Positions 22,620-35,355 of a stretch of 64,000 nt of DNA are shown here, piece by piece. Source of the DNA: Lates calcarifer (Eukaryota; Chordata; Actinopteri; Centropomidae); assembly GCF_001640805.2 (NCBI RefSeq), contig NC_066844.1, positions 11,164,863 through 11,228,862 on the forward strand, given 5' to 3'. Made by a program: the position numbers and the translations under genes. Numbering within the stretch: position 1 is the first letter of the stretch; the number at the start of each line of letters is the position of its first letter. The notes beneath the pieces are model-generated. The model made no database searches and was not told where the DNA came from. It saw only the letters and a list, made by a program, of their open reading frames with translations.

Positions 22620-22780
22620 TGATTAAAGCAGCACTAATTCAAAAATTTTATTAACAATGGATCAAATGACTATGCAATGTAAAAGGAGTTGCTCATAGCG
22701 ATCAACCCGCACAGAATTATCACACAATTCGACAGTTTCTCTCTTTGGAGCTTAATAGTGTCTTAATAGAAATAGTGTCA
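22620..22780 (+). repeat. Dispersed repeat family A, copy 2
   Basis: It contains taaagcagcactaattcaaa, attaacaatggatcaaatga and cacagaattatcacacaatt, shared with the other family A copies. Confidence 0.65.
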
Positions 22781-22899
22781 GAGTTTACGCTCTCCTTGAG
22801 TAAAAACAACAAATTTTCTTCAATAGTAGTATTATAGCTGCTAATTAAAAATAGAAACAGAATATTAACTGGTTTGTGTGTTCATCCATCTTTTCAGCC

Positions 22900-23200
22900 A
22901 CACTCTTCACAGTCATCCACTCATCCATCAACCTTTATTCACTTTTTCCAGTCACAGTGGCAGCAGACTAATCAGTGCAGCCCAGATGTCTCCCCAGTCA
23001 AGGCCTCCAGCTCTTCCTGGGGAATCCTGAGGCGTTTTCAGGTCAGCTACAATTTACAGTCTGATCCCTTCAGCTTGTTTGGGATCTCCTCCCAATCAGC
23101 CTGAAAGACCTCCACAGGGAGACATCTGGGTGACATCTTGATCAGACACCAAACCACCTCTACTGGTGCAGCAATTCAGCTCATCCACCCTGCAAATGAA
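22900..23200 (+). repeat. Teleost dispersed repeat fragment (possibly LINE-derived)
   Basis: Stretches such as ctccagctcttcctggggaa, cctccacagggagacatctg and accacctctactggt match a repeat common in fish genomes. The parent element is uncertain; an RTE-type LINE 3' region is one possibility. Confidence 0.5.
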
Positions 23201-26200
23201 AGTCACTTTGACCACTGTATCTGCTGTTATTCTTTGATTTACTATCTAAAGCTTATAGTAATTACTTAGGGTATTAAGTAATGTAGATTTGCAGGCATTT
23301 CCTACAAGATCAGCTATTCACAATTAGTAATATATTTTACTCAACTCAATCTGTCAATCTGTTTGTCATTTGTGAATAATACAACAGCATCCTTTAACTA
23401 ATTTGGCAAGATTCTCCTTGGTTGATGCCAACCAAGTTAGAGTGAGCTGAGCAGAGAACCGAGACTTGTTAAACCTGTAAGTTTAAAACTCAGCCATGCA
23501 GTGATTGCTACAGGTCAGAGGGAGAAAACAATATGAAAAACAAAAGAAAACGTAACTAATAGCAGATGTTGTAGTCTTTTTATAAGTAATATTTGGCATC
23601 TTGATTTCATCCACTCTAACAGTCAGTAAGAAAAGCAATTATCTGGCCACTTCAACAAATGGAGTTTGATGACTTACCCTAAATGAAAAAGATTGGGTCC
23701 ATCTACCGGTCTATTCCAAATTAACTTATTTTATGAATTTGGAATGTTTTGGAACAACTTGATAAAAGTAGCAGGGTTAAATCTCAGTGCCATGTGAGAA
23801 GGTTAAAATAATTCAATTATAGTTGAAACAATTTAATATATAAATGAAGATGCTTTTTTTATTTGTTTATATTAATTTATTTATCTACAGCAGCTGTTCT
23901 GAGCCTATTATATAATTGGTAGTCTACTGGTTGGATCAGGGGTCTATATGAACAGATCAGATCAGGTCTGGATCTGATTTACTGAGAAATAATGCTGAGC
24001 TCTGAGGGTGTGTTGCAGGTGAGTTTGTTAAGCTTGAAAAAAATCATACAATATCCCTTTTCATGATAATAGGATATCGTATGAAAACCAACACTAGTAC
24101 TGTAACTTAGTTTCAGAGATGAATATGAATAATATGAATATTATTCCTGGGGCTGGGAGATCACAGCCTGACAAAGACTACAGAACTATGGTTTGCAAAA
24201 TGTAGAGACAGAATTCTGAAGACACCAATCCTCAGCTATGTCTTAATATTGTGTACTTTAAAGTGTCAAACAAAGCGTAACTTTGGCAACTTTGGCAAAG
24301 TCCAACAGTCCAACAGTCCAACAGCCACTGAGTTTTAGTGAACAAGCTTTAGTTAATGCAGATGATTCAGACACAGCTGGCTCTTCAGTTGTGCAAAGAA
24401 AGACTGAAAGAGTCATAGAGACTGTACGTGTACCACATATTGTGCAGGAGTCCCCAGAGGATAACCCAGGATACAGGATATTGGTTATAAGTCTTACCCA
24501 AGTCCACAAAACACAGACACAATTCCATGACCCTTCCTGCATCCATGCAATATGGAAGTCTTTTGGTATTTGAAGTTATTCTAAATCATTACTCCAATAT
24601 ACAAAACATTTGTATATACATCAAGTACAAGTAACCTTGTATGTGTCACTCTGTGAAAGCCTCCAGATCCCAATTTTTAGATTTAGGCAGACAACCCTCA
24701 TTCAAAATCTTGTTCAAATAATGAGACACTACTAGCAGAAAAAAACATACATCTTAACATCTATCTGTTCAATACATTTGTTCCATGACATCAGAGAGAT
24801 CAGATAACTAAGCAGAAATTACAAACATAATTCATTATGAATTATTCCACTGGTAATGAGAAGCACTCTGTGGCCACTCACTGAGCAAATCAAATTATAC
24901 AACAAATGGGGAGAAAAAAGCTCATTCACCAAATATGATTACAGTACTTTGATAGCCCTGATGTGTTTTGTTTGTCACGGTCGTGTGCAGATAAAGCAGC
25001 AGTGATTGCTCCAGTCACACATGATAGTACATCAGTTAGCTGGTCAAAAGCTGTGTTTGTTCCAAATAAAACCCATTCATCTAGCTTTGGAGTATGATTG
25101 TTTGAACGTCTGAAATTTCATGACCCAGTTCCCATGCAGGTTTTTCAGAAGCAGAATCAAATGGGGCCGTTCACAGGGTAATCATGTGGTGTTAGCAGAA
25201 ACATCAATGATTCACCTCAACGTGCCTCACATCAAACACATCATTCATATCAGCACTAACATGGACAATGGCGGGAAATCAATTGTGTGTATGTGAATTG
25301 TGTGTGTATACAGTTTGTGTGTGTTTTGGAGCAAAATCAATGCCTGAAAAAAACATTCACAGGCTATATTGTTTTCTAACCCTGTCTGTCTTCCTCCCTC
25401 CAGCCAGGACAGCTCATCACTTCATTACACCACCGGCTGTTACTGCACAATAACAAGAATGCTATTAACATATATGGAAATACTGTGTGAAAACAAGAAA
25501 CTACTCCTTCCCTCATGCCCGCTGTATGCACCCTAGTCTCTGTGTGTGTACGTGCATGCCTGAGTGAGTGTTTTTGCATGCATGCCCGCTGTGTGCACTC
25601 AGATTCTGTGTTCAGAGGGAATTGCTTGCTTTGATGTTCTCCGATGCAGGCAACTGCTGATACCCCTATTAGCTTGCACAGAGCTGATGCAAGCTACGCT
25701 AGTGCTAGTCCCCAAAAACCGGTTCATTTCAATGCTAAGTGGAGCAAGATAGAAATAAGCAACATTCAATTGCAGCCTGGGGATGTCAGCACAAAGAGAC
25801 AAAACCACACACTTTATTTAGGAAGATAAGGCTCTGGAATTAACATGGTGATAATGATGATGATAAACTCGTCTTCCTGCGACACTGCCAAAGGGCCAGC
25901 ACTGAATCAGAGAGGGGGAAAGAGACAAACATGGTTGGAGGTGAGGAGATAGGAGCCAACTCACAGAGAGAGACAAAGGATAGGAAAAGTTCAGGAGAGA
26001 TAAAAGGAAGTAGAGAGGAAAGTGGGGAAATGGGAGCTGAGTACAAGGACAGATTGATGGTGAAGAGCTGAAGAAAGAGGAGAATGGCTGGCGACACAAA
26101 CACACTGGTGGGATATGGCAGCGCATTTTTTGGTACTTTTTCAAGTACTGGGTCTGCATTGGCAACAGCACACCTCCAGAAATTTCACAACCTTATCCAT

Positions 26201-27495
26201 CACTGGTTAAACTATTAAACCTTTATTCCCAGTCAATACCAGTACAACCTGTTGTCATTCTCTGCCCTCCTGGTCTAAAAGGTGCACAATGAGCAGACAC
26301 TGTAGGTACTAAAACCCCATGTGGCCCAAATTTATTTCCCTGGATGAGATGAGGTGATTTTAACATTACTTGCGATGATCAGCAAGTTTAATCTTGTACA
26401 GAGGACATATGTGGGTAATTTTTCACCCCCAGTCCAGTAATAATTACAGCCATAATTCCCTGCTGTTTTTTTGTGAACTCACTGGTCTTACTGTAATTTA
26501 AATCCCATCTGGAGCTACATCCTTGTATTTTCAGTCAATTTTTTTGCCTGTATTTAATTTACTTTTTGCCAAACTGGTGCTATTAAATGTATGGCAAATC
26601 AGCTTTTAGCAGTTCCTCTTCGCAATGTCTCCATGAATGTAGAGACAACAAATTTGAAACTTGAAAGTTAAATGATTCTCTGGCAAGTCCTTAAGGGTCT
26701 TTTTTTATAATGTCTAAGTAGGTTTATATATGTTTATTTGGTATTGACATTGAAGATAACAATATCCTCAGGAAAACACACTGAATTCTATTAGTGTTTC
26801 ATGTCTGTGTCTTCACATGTGACTGAGTTATGACTCTGCGAAGGAGCAAAATTTTTGACTGAATTCACTTCACAGTATCTTTGTCTCACCTCCAATTCTT
26901 TCACGTCCCTCTGGGGAGGCTTTTGACTTTGTCCAGTGGAGCGCCCGTGTCTATTGCAGCACCCATGTCTATCACAGACCACATCCTGTAATTTCCCTTA
27001 TGGTTAAAATGCCTCTCGGAACAATGAGTGAAATTATTGTGGAGCACAGTGAACATTCCATTGCCCACCTCTGTAATGTTAATCCTGCCCGGATGGCATA
27101 AGAAGGATTTAAACCCCAAAATGGCTATCTCCAACTAACTTCAGAATGGGGCCAAACTGACTGTCATTTGATTCTCATTTTGAGGGAAGACGGAGCACTT
27201 GACAAATTGTCCAAACAGTTGACAGATTTCTTGCATGATTTCCTATTTTTTACCTATTGGGGCTAACAGTAGTCTTGACCGAGACTCATTACAAAACACC
27301 TACAGTGTTTCTATCTTTGCAGCCATATGTGGATCCAAATTTTTCCTACTTAGCCACGCAGTGAGCCCCTGGGAATGGTACTATTGCCTAGAACAAAGGT
27401 TTTATTCACAGCTAAGCATAAGATTTTACCCATTAGTATCACCACTACAGTACTAAATTTGTCGTAGAATACAGGATGAGATTATTTCATCCTTT

Positions 27496-27553
27496 AACAG
27501 TATTTAAACAAATACTGTGTGGGAGATCCACACAGTATTTGTTTGCACTGTTG
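27496..27553. repeat. Long perfect hairpin (inverted repeat)
   Basis: AAACAAATACTGTGTGG at 27506-27522 and its exact reverse complement at 27528-27544 flank a 5-nt loop. Pairing resumes with AACAGT outside a small bulge. No gene is close. It may be the core of a fold-back MITE. Confidence 0.9.
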
Positions 27554-29196
27554 CCTGTTTCATTACTGAGTATGAGACCATTTCATGGACTTGTTTTATT
27601 TACACCCTTCATTCACTGCATTAAGGAGCTGGTGGTCACCATGAATAGAGGCAGCTTAATGATACTGAAAAGGAGAAGATAAATAAGGCTTTTCTTGACA
27701 GTGTGCAAGTTTTATACACTCAACAATCTTGAGCTGCATCAGAAATTGTACACAAAAATGCAAGCAGTCAGTTACAGCTGTTACAGTCCTGGCATGTTTT
27801 TCATTTTTAATGAGGTGCACATCAGCCATATAGACGGCTTATACAGGCTTCATATGAAGCTAGTGTGGGTACTGTATAACACCTTGACACATACAAACAA
27901 TACAAACTCATCTTAGTCTTGTTTCTTTTTGTGTAGAGTTACACAAAGTTAAGACACATTTTGTATTTTTTTGGTCAACATTTATTGGAAAGTCAGTGGA
28001 CAAAACAGATCAGGGATTCCCTGTTCATGCTCATGCTTTTTGACAGAACAACATGAGCACAGAACCTGGCTAAAGTGACCGTGCAGAAAGGGTGATTAAA
28101 ATATGTAGTGTGAGTAAACTCAGACATCCCAGCACTAATTCACAGTGCCTTGAGCCCTAAAGTTCACGAGATTTTGTTAAACAACTGGTCCCTTGTTGTG
28201 TTTTTTGCTCCTAGTTTCTGCTCCTTCTCTTTTTCCTCCCTGCAGTGAAGTCCCCTTGTCAAGGCAGAGGCAGGAACCGACCTCCCAGTCACCCCACTCT
28301 TTCCTTGCCCTCCTTTCCCAGTTGCCTCACTATAGATGATGCCACACGTGTATCGTTAAGCTGCAGCAGAAAAACTTTGAACTCAGGAGAAATAATCGGG
28401 GGGCGAAACGGCCTGCAGAAAATAAATGGATAAACTTTGAACTTGCAACTCAGCAAGGTTTATTTGTCAGACATAAGCCTAGAGTGCCTTTCCTGTAATA
28501 AAAAATACCCACAAGTTAAACTTCATGGACTAATCCAACTTGACAGCACGCTTAGTGTGATGAGAAGTTCAGATGCCCAAAGCCAACGGAAGGAAAATAA
28601 GAGAGGAAATAAAAAAGACAAGAGGTGACTTTCAAAGTTGTTTCACTAAATGAACAGCAGAAATGTCTGGCAAATTGTGTCACTGAAGTGAGATGAGGGG
28701 TGTATTAACGCCCAGAGATCTGCACTGATGTAACTTTTCTTTTGCATTTCGGGGAAAGGTTACTGGGGATTGCTTCTGGGATTGTAGAGAGCACACAAGG
28801 AGCAGTGAATACCTTCAAAAACATGAAGAGTTGGCACAACCTGGCAGAAAGATTAAGCTGCAACAAAAATCGATGCAATAAACCAGGACGTAATATTGCA
28901 ATGAAAAGCTGGGAGATGGATTGAGAAGACAGCCTGCTCTTGTCTGTCGTTTCACAATGTGTCATCTACAACTGCCAGTGCTCGCAGTCATTTTAACTCG
29001 GCAAAGATTTAAAAGGCTGGACGAGGAACTGATAACAGCAAACTGCTGGAGGGTGAAATGTTAAATCTGAACACCAGCACCTTGTGAAGATAAAGAGCTA
29101 CTTTGCCTAAATTTACCTTTTAAATGATGTAGATTCAGCATTATTACAACTATAGATAATATGTGATGAGTGAAAGATGTGTACAATGTGTGTCCT

Positions 29197-29200
<4 letters not shown>

Positions 29201-29230
<30 letters not shown>

Positions 29231-29245
29231 TATATATATATATAG
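29201..29245 (+). repeat. (TA)n microsatellite
   Basis: TA repeat with one GA interruption near 29230. Confidence 0.93.
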
Positions 29246-32200
29246 TATATGCCAAAAGTGCTCATACAAAAACAAAAAAAAAGTAAAAATGGCATGTCTG
29301 GTCTCATGTTATAAAGTTAATTCTAGCAGACATGTAGTTCATGCTTGACAAGCAGTGATATGCTGAACAGCAGCTCAAAGGCTATTGGCGTTAAACTGGT
29401 TCTCTCTGCCAAGAACATCCAAAATACAAAGTCCACCACCATACACACACACACACACACACCATCGTGCCCCCAGATTCAACTTTCCAGGGCTTAATGG
29501 GAAACCTGATTTTCAAGCAGTGCCAAAGGCATGTCGCCCTGACTAAACTAACTCTTTCCAGTGGGGAGAAAAACAGGAAGGGTGAGGAGAGGATTGGGGG
29601 AGAGTTCAGAGAAGGAGAAATGAATACAAATGCAAAATACGAGATCTCAGCAAGAATATGCAAAACTAATGAATACAGAGATGAGTTTGTGAGGATTTCT
29701 AGGTCAGAATTGCATTGAGTGGCATGTTTCATATTTAACACGGGACTAGAGGAAAACAAGCTGATTTGTAGTATGGTGAACAGGAGTCAAAGAGCAATCA
29801 AATTGTGGGTTTCCCTCTGTTTTCCTAAGACTTGTTTAAAATTTAGAAAAGCTGATTTAAACAGAACAATTTAATTTTTACAATATCACACAAACGTTTG
29901 TGCTAATTTGAAGATGTCATTGTTCTTATCACAAATTAATTCATGTGAAAAGTTCTATTGAGTTCTATTAAATAAAACACCATCTACATAGGTTCAATTC
30001 TAAGGAAACAAGACATGATTCAATACTCACTCTAACTCCGTTTTATGCCATGGCTCCTGATATTAATAGGTTTAATACCTGAGAGGAGTACCTGAGTGGG
30101 TTCTTTACTGGCTCTATGATCACATGATGTACAATAATCATCACAGGAGAAAAAAGAGACAGAAAAGAGTGTGAACTATGTCAGCAAAGGGAAAAATAAT
30201 ATGTGTTGCTGCTCTTCTCTACCATGGATGCTCGTATTGTTGGCGCATCATCTTTCATTTAATTTGCAGTGTTAGTGTTCTTTCTTTGTTCACTTGGACT
30301 GCATGTTGGATTTGGTCTAAATATCTTCAGGTCTGTTTTGATTCCATCCAAATGTCTGTATGTTGCTTTCAGACTGATTTTTTGTAAATAAATGCCACAC
30401 GTGTTAGGGTCAGGTAGGTTTTTCTGGGTCCTATTTTTAAGACACCATAAACACTGAAACCTTATACACAACTCAATATTTAATTCTGACACTCAATCAT
30501 CACTTGATACATTCAGTACTGTTTGTTCGGTTAATTCCAAAATTATCTGACATTATTTGACAATATTTTAAAGGGGGAATTCAAATCACATAAAAATATT
30601 AATCAGTGGTTTTCAATGTCCAATTTTTCAATCCTATAAATATAGTTGTATTTAAATTTTCATATTAAGTATTCCATAATGATTAAATTTAACAATGAGG
30701 TAATTAGTTGCTTTATTTTTTCCCACATTGTATTTTAATTTATTGTGCTTAAATATTCATCAAATTTCTTTTGGAGCAGTATTGATTTAAGTATAGGCTC
30801 TTTTTCATTCTTAATTTCACATACATTTCAAAAACATATCTGAACTTCACACACATTTTGAAAATATGTGAGATCAAATGTGAAATGAATTTGTGTTGTA
30901 ACTGGAAGTGATGTACAGATTTGTCAGACAATAAGGGAGGAGTAGGTGGAGGTAGAGAGAAGCTGGAATCCAACAGAAGGCTTAAATATAAGCAGGATAT
31001 GTGTCCTCTATAGAAAAAATGTCTTTCATGTGGACAAGCACTGAAAACAAAAACGTTGTATATGCACATACAAATGTACAACTTTGATCAAAGACTTGTA
31101 CATATACACTAGTATGAAGAGAAATAAAGTAAATGATATTAATCGCATTTCATGTACCTTATGGAGATGGGTAAGCAATTTAACATAATAGGAAAAAATA
31201 AACCAACACAAAAGAAGACATGGTGCAGACTGGTAGAGTGTGCCTGTGTCAGCATTTTACATGTCATGTGTGCAAGCTTGCATGTAAGTTTGCAGGTGTA
31301 TGAATGTTTGAATGTATCAGCATGTCTCTGTATCATCTGTGTGTGTGAGCGTTTTCGTGATTGTCTTGCGTGGCAGTGTGTGGAATGTCCCAGTTTAACC
31401 ACAGATCTTGCCAGTGGTTTTGTGTTCACAGCATGTGACGGCACCCCTGCTGTTATCTGAGAAGAGAGCAAGGAGAAGGAACACGCCAAGTGGAGCGGTA
31501 TCTCACATGCACACACAGCATGGATAACCAGAAGATACAGTACATCAATAACCTCATATAACATTTCATGACTTACAGGGAATAACAGAAAATGGCATCC
31601 TTTGTAGTTATTATGGCATGACCTGCAGTATTAGAGTATATCGAAACACTTGTATCCAACAGTGGCTTTGGTTGGTTTTTGGTCTATTTGATTGAAATCA
31701 TTTTCTTTCAGACTCACAAATGACTCACTTTTTCAAACAAGGACCAACAGTTTAGAGAGATAAGCATCCAAATGTATTTTGGTTTTGTTCAAGATTTCTA
31801 TACATTATTAATCATAAATCATTGGGGAACAGAGAAATAAATATGAAATATGTTTTATTGGGAGTAACAGCAAAATAAGGCTTTTACGACATGCTTTATC
31901 CTGTTTTTCAGAAAACTCTACATTGAGATTTCATCAACACATTTCAAGCTTATCAGAAAAAAAAGAATGGAAAACGCAAATATTCTCATAGAAGCTTTAA
32001 AATTTTAAGATTTTAAATAAAAGTCAAGTTTTAACCACCAGTTCACAATTATAAGACAATAAGCTAAGAGATAGCATGTCAAAATTATTAGAGAAAGTCA
32101 AAATTTCAACTCTCTTTATTTGTAACAGTAGTACCTCAATTATATATTATATAATTATATGGAGATTTTTATCTCTGAATATTAGGTGTATTTTTGTAAT

Positions 32201-32514
32201 TCTTCCTTAAGTGAGGGAGATAAAACCAGAGCCTGCAAAACATAACTTTTGGTAGTTAGATCTGCCCAGAGGAAAAGAAAATTAAAGAAGAGCTCTAAAA
32301 GTGTTTCATTTATTTCTCCTAGACAATTTTGAGGTCTGTGTGAAACCAAAGTAAGACTATGGTTTATTTCTCCTGTCTCTCCATTTTTTCTCCAGAGCAG
32401 AGAGCACACAAAGTCTCATCTCATCAACCTCTAAAATAATTTGCAGATCTCCACAATCATTATTGGTTAATTTTAACCATGGCTACGGACCGAGGGTACT
32501 TCAACAGTCTGGAA

Positions 32515-33578
32515 CAGACATGTCCAACTCAAGGCACTTCATTTTATATGGCCCACTAGAGCTTTCAAAGACCATGACTATCATAAAATACAATCCTACG
32601 CCACTTTACAGAAGTACAGTGAATACATCTTGAGTTTGTTACTTGTGCCATGAAAGCACTTAGCCCCTGGATGGCAGTGTCTCAATATCAGCCATTTCTT
32701 ACAGCGGTTTTTTTAGTCAGTGATGGGGTTGGGATAAAAAGGAAATAGTCCCGAAATGTCCAAGGGAAAAAAAAGTTGATGCAGAGGGCAGGCAATTTAA
32801 TGAGAGATGGGAAAGCAAATACACGTTAGTGCTCAATGGAGACAAACCAGTATGTCTTCTTTGCTACAAAGCAGCGACAGTGCCCAGGAATACAATTTAT
32901 GTCAACACTTAGACACCAAGCACAGAGCTAAGTATGTTAACCTTACCCACCAAGAAAAGCAACACAAGGTTCAAGAATTAAAAAGCAGCCTGCATTCTTA
33001 GCAGAATATGTTTGCAAAAGTTACAGCAAAAAATGAAGCAGTGGTGAAAGCCAGCTTTTTTGTGGCTGAAGAAATCGCCCAAGTTTCAAAGTGTTATCAA
33101 GAGGGTGTATTTTTAAAGCAGTGTATGCTGAAGGTATATGAGCAGTTGTGTACTGACCAGAGACAGACAGAATCCAGGAGCTCGCCCAAAATCTGGCTGA
33201 AGAAGCATGCAGTTACCTGGCTTTTTAACTAGCCATTGATGAAAGCACTGACAATACTGACACAGTGCATCTATCCATTTTTAAGAGGCATGAATGCAGA
33301 CTTGTCTGTCAGTGAGGAGCTCTTGGATGTGACCGCCATGCATGGGACGACAAGAGAAGGGGACATCTTCAGTGAGGTAGAAAATTCCATAAGTAAAATG
33401 AAATTACCCTGGGAGAAGTTGGTGGGACTTATTACCGAAGGGGATTGATTGCAGAGGCAGTTATGCCAGTTATATGAGAGAGTAGATATATTTATATAGT
33501 CTTACAGTTACAACTAGCCCTTTGAGGTCAACCATAATGCTGATGTGACCCAGTATGAAATTGAGTTTGACACCCCTG
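32515..33578 (+). mobile_element. Internally deleted hAT DNA transposon with TIRs and 8-bp TSD
   Basis: The left end reads CAGACATGTCCAACTCAA and the right end, inverted, CAGGGGTGTCAAACTCAA: 14 of 18 match. The flanks are gtctggaa (32507-32514) and gtctggag (33579-33586), an 8-bp target duplication with one mismatch, as expected of hAT. At 1064 bp it is much shorter than autonomous elements, and the transposase inside is broken and incomplete, so it is dead. Confidence 0.85.
32756..33447 (+). pseudogene. Decayed hAT transposase (ZBED/GTF2IRD2-like)
   Basis: Fragments in shifting frames read FNERWESKY and a zinc-finger-like VCLLCYKAA (early frame), HLDTKHRAKYVNL, then VVKASFFVAEEIAQVSK and [20 protein letters not shown] (later frame). 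The [10 protein letters not shown] motif containing the first catalytic aspartate lies at about 33231 in yet another frame. Stops interrupt at 32999-33001 and 33230-33232, there are several frameshifts, and the 3' half is missing. Related domains occur in ZBED-type and GTF2IRD2-type host genes, but the intact TIRs show that this copy is a transposon relic. Confidence 0.82.
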
Positions 33579-34009
33579 GTCTGGAGGAATGGAGGACAAA
33601 ACAACAGAGGGACCTTGCAAAAGAAAGGTAAGCCACATCTTTGTTAATTGGAGTAAACACTTTCAACATTTACAATGTTTACATTATGTTGGTTCTGGTA
33701 CTTTATGAGGAATCTGGTCTGCATTTGCTGCAAACAGTAATGTTAGCTGAAGTTAGCTAGCCTTAAGCCTGGACCACATGTGGCTATGAACCTGTTAAGG
33801 TTAGTGAGGAAGGTCTGGGGGAGACTCACTGCTTAAAACTAATGGGCTGAAATATTGTTTTTAGCTTGGGTTTTTAGCTTTAACTTTTTAAGCTTCAGCT
33901 GAAACTCTGCAGTGGAAGTTGGCCTGTGTTAGATGCTTCAATTCGATGTATTTGAAAGCTAGAGTGAATATACGGGTATGATATCGAACTAGACGTCCTG
34001 AGGAATCCA

Positions 34010-34230
34010 TAGGTACAAAGAATACCATGCATTGACACCAAGGGGGCTAACCAGTTGCCCAAATTTAGGCTAAATTTTGGCAAGGGAAAAACTGACATTT
34101 TCAAATGGGTCTCTTGACCTTTCACCCCAGAACATGTGAATGAAAATGGGTTCTATGGATACCCACAAGTCTCCCCTTTGCGGACCCACTTCATGATAAT
34201 AACAGGCAGTTTGGGCAAGAAACATGCTGT
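34010..34230 (+). repeat. Teleost dispersed repeat fragment
   Basis: The stretch gaaaatgggttctatggata, cccacaagtctcccctttgc, then ttcatgataata resembles a repeat common in fish introns. It lies about 450 bp past the hAT element, with an unannotated T-rich stretch following at 34650-34700. Confidence 0.5.
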
Positions 34231-35124
34231 TTTTTGCAGTTACAATCGTGTTATTTTTACACTTGCACAAATTTTGTATTTGATTATTTCTGCATACTGT
34301 GGGCCCTAAACTGAACTGGGTTACATGAATTTGGTATGACTGAAAAGCTGAGACTCTTACGGATCCAATAAGCACAACTGTATTTGTGATGATCTTCTCC
34401 CCTATAGAAACCATTTCATTGTAGTGAGACCATTCAGACCAAGTTAATCACTTTTTCATGAAACTTTAAAGTCATAATCTGGAGGCCTAGGGCATTCAGA
34501 GGGTGTGTGGCTTTCTGAGGTATATTGTCAAGAAGTAGGGGTGCAATTTCAAGAAGCTTACCAAAAGTTGCAAATCTTTATGATAACCGTCTTATGAATT
34601 AGAACCAGATTTACCCAAAGATGACCAAAGTGGTAAGTGCACCATTATTTTTTTTTAATAATATATATTGTATTTTTTTTTTTTTTTTTCATTTTTTTCT
34701 GTTGATATTATGATAACCAAAATCTTAAAGGATATCATGTCTTATCATTGGAAGCTCATATAGAAGTTCAAATATTCCTCAGAAAATTTAGCTTTTTCTC
34801 CTTCTTTTTGTCAAATTTATGGCCACATCTACCCCTCTCTTTTTCTATCTCTCCCTCTTGCCTCAGATGGATGTTAAAATAACTTCACACTGACTGTTTC
34901 CCTGGTGAAAATGTAGTAATTAATTTCCACTGGACACAGCATTGTTAATGTAAGTAAGGGAATTCATTTGTATGTTTGTATGTTGTTCATTTGTACTTTC
35001 TTTTATTCTTGCAGCTTACATCATGCGCCGTGGTACATTGGATAAATGGACACTGGTTGAGAATACTAAGGTCAGAAAGCCTTGATAAACAAATGCCACA
35101 TGAGGGCCACAAAGATTCTGTAGA

Positions 35125-35355
35125 AGAACAGTAATGGAGTGCTGCGTAAGATGACCTGGCCTCTACAATCACTTGATCTAAACCCAATTGAGATGGTTTG
35201 GTATGAGTTTGACTGCAGAGTGAAGTAGTAGCCAACAAGTGCTCAGCACCTCTGGGAACTCCTTCAAGACAGTTGGAAACCCATTTCAGGTGACTACATC
35301 ATGAAGCTGATTTAGAGAATGCCAAGAGTGAGCAAAGCTGTCATCAAAGCAATTT
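35125..35355 (+). pseudogene. Tc1/mariner transposase C-terminal fragment
   Basis: From 35157 the frame reads WPLQSLDLNPIEMVWYEFDC, then SAQHLWELLQDSWKPIS and RMPRVSKAVIKA, the conserved tail of Tc1 transposases including the region of the third catalytic acidic residue. In-frame stops (two adjacent near 35226, one near 35313) and the missing 5' part show that it is dead. No terminal repeats were recognised. Confidence 0.85.

Larger units (their letters stand above)
23220..32506. other. Intergenic DNA, no gene found
   Basis: I see no exon-like run with protein similarity. It contains a three-unit 8-bp repeat (tccaacag) at about 24301, a perfect hairpin at 27506-27544, a TA repeat near 29200, and a purine-rich stretch at 25900-26100 whose minus-strand open frames are low-complexity artefacts. 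Confidence 0.6.

Noticed and set aside
25818..26171. 117-codon minus-strand open frame rich in Ser, Leu and Pro
   Set aside because: It is produced by a purine-rich GAGA-like plus strand; low-complexity artefact.
27496..27553. Hairpin as a microRNA precursor
   Set aside because: The 5-nt loop and about 25-bp stem are unlike typical pre-miRNAs, and no known miRNA seed is recognised.
28230..28433. Exon-like stretch after ctccctgcag
   Set aside because: The acceptor-like sequence is followed by an open frame with no protein similarity and no matching donor or partner exon.
29391..29759. 122-codon minus-strand open frame
   Set aside because: It crosses a CA repeat and shows no family features; no support as a gene.
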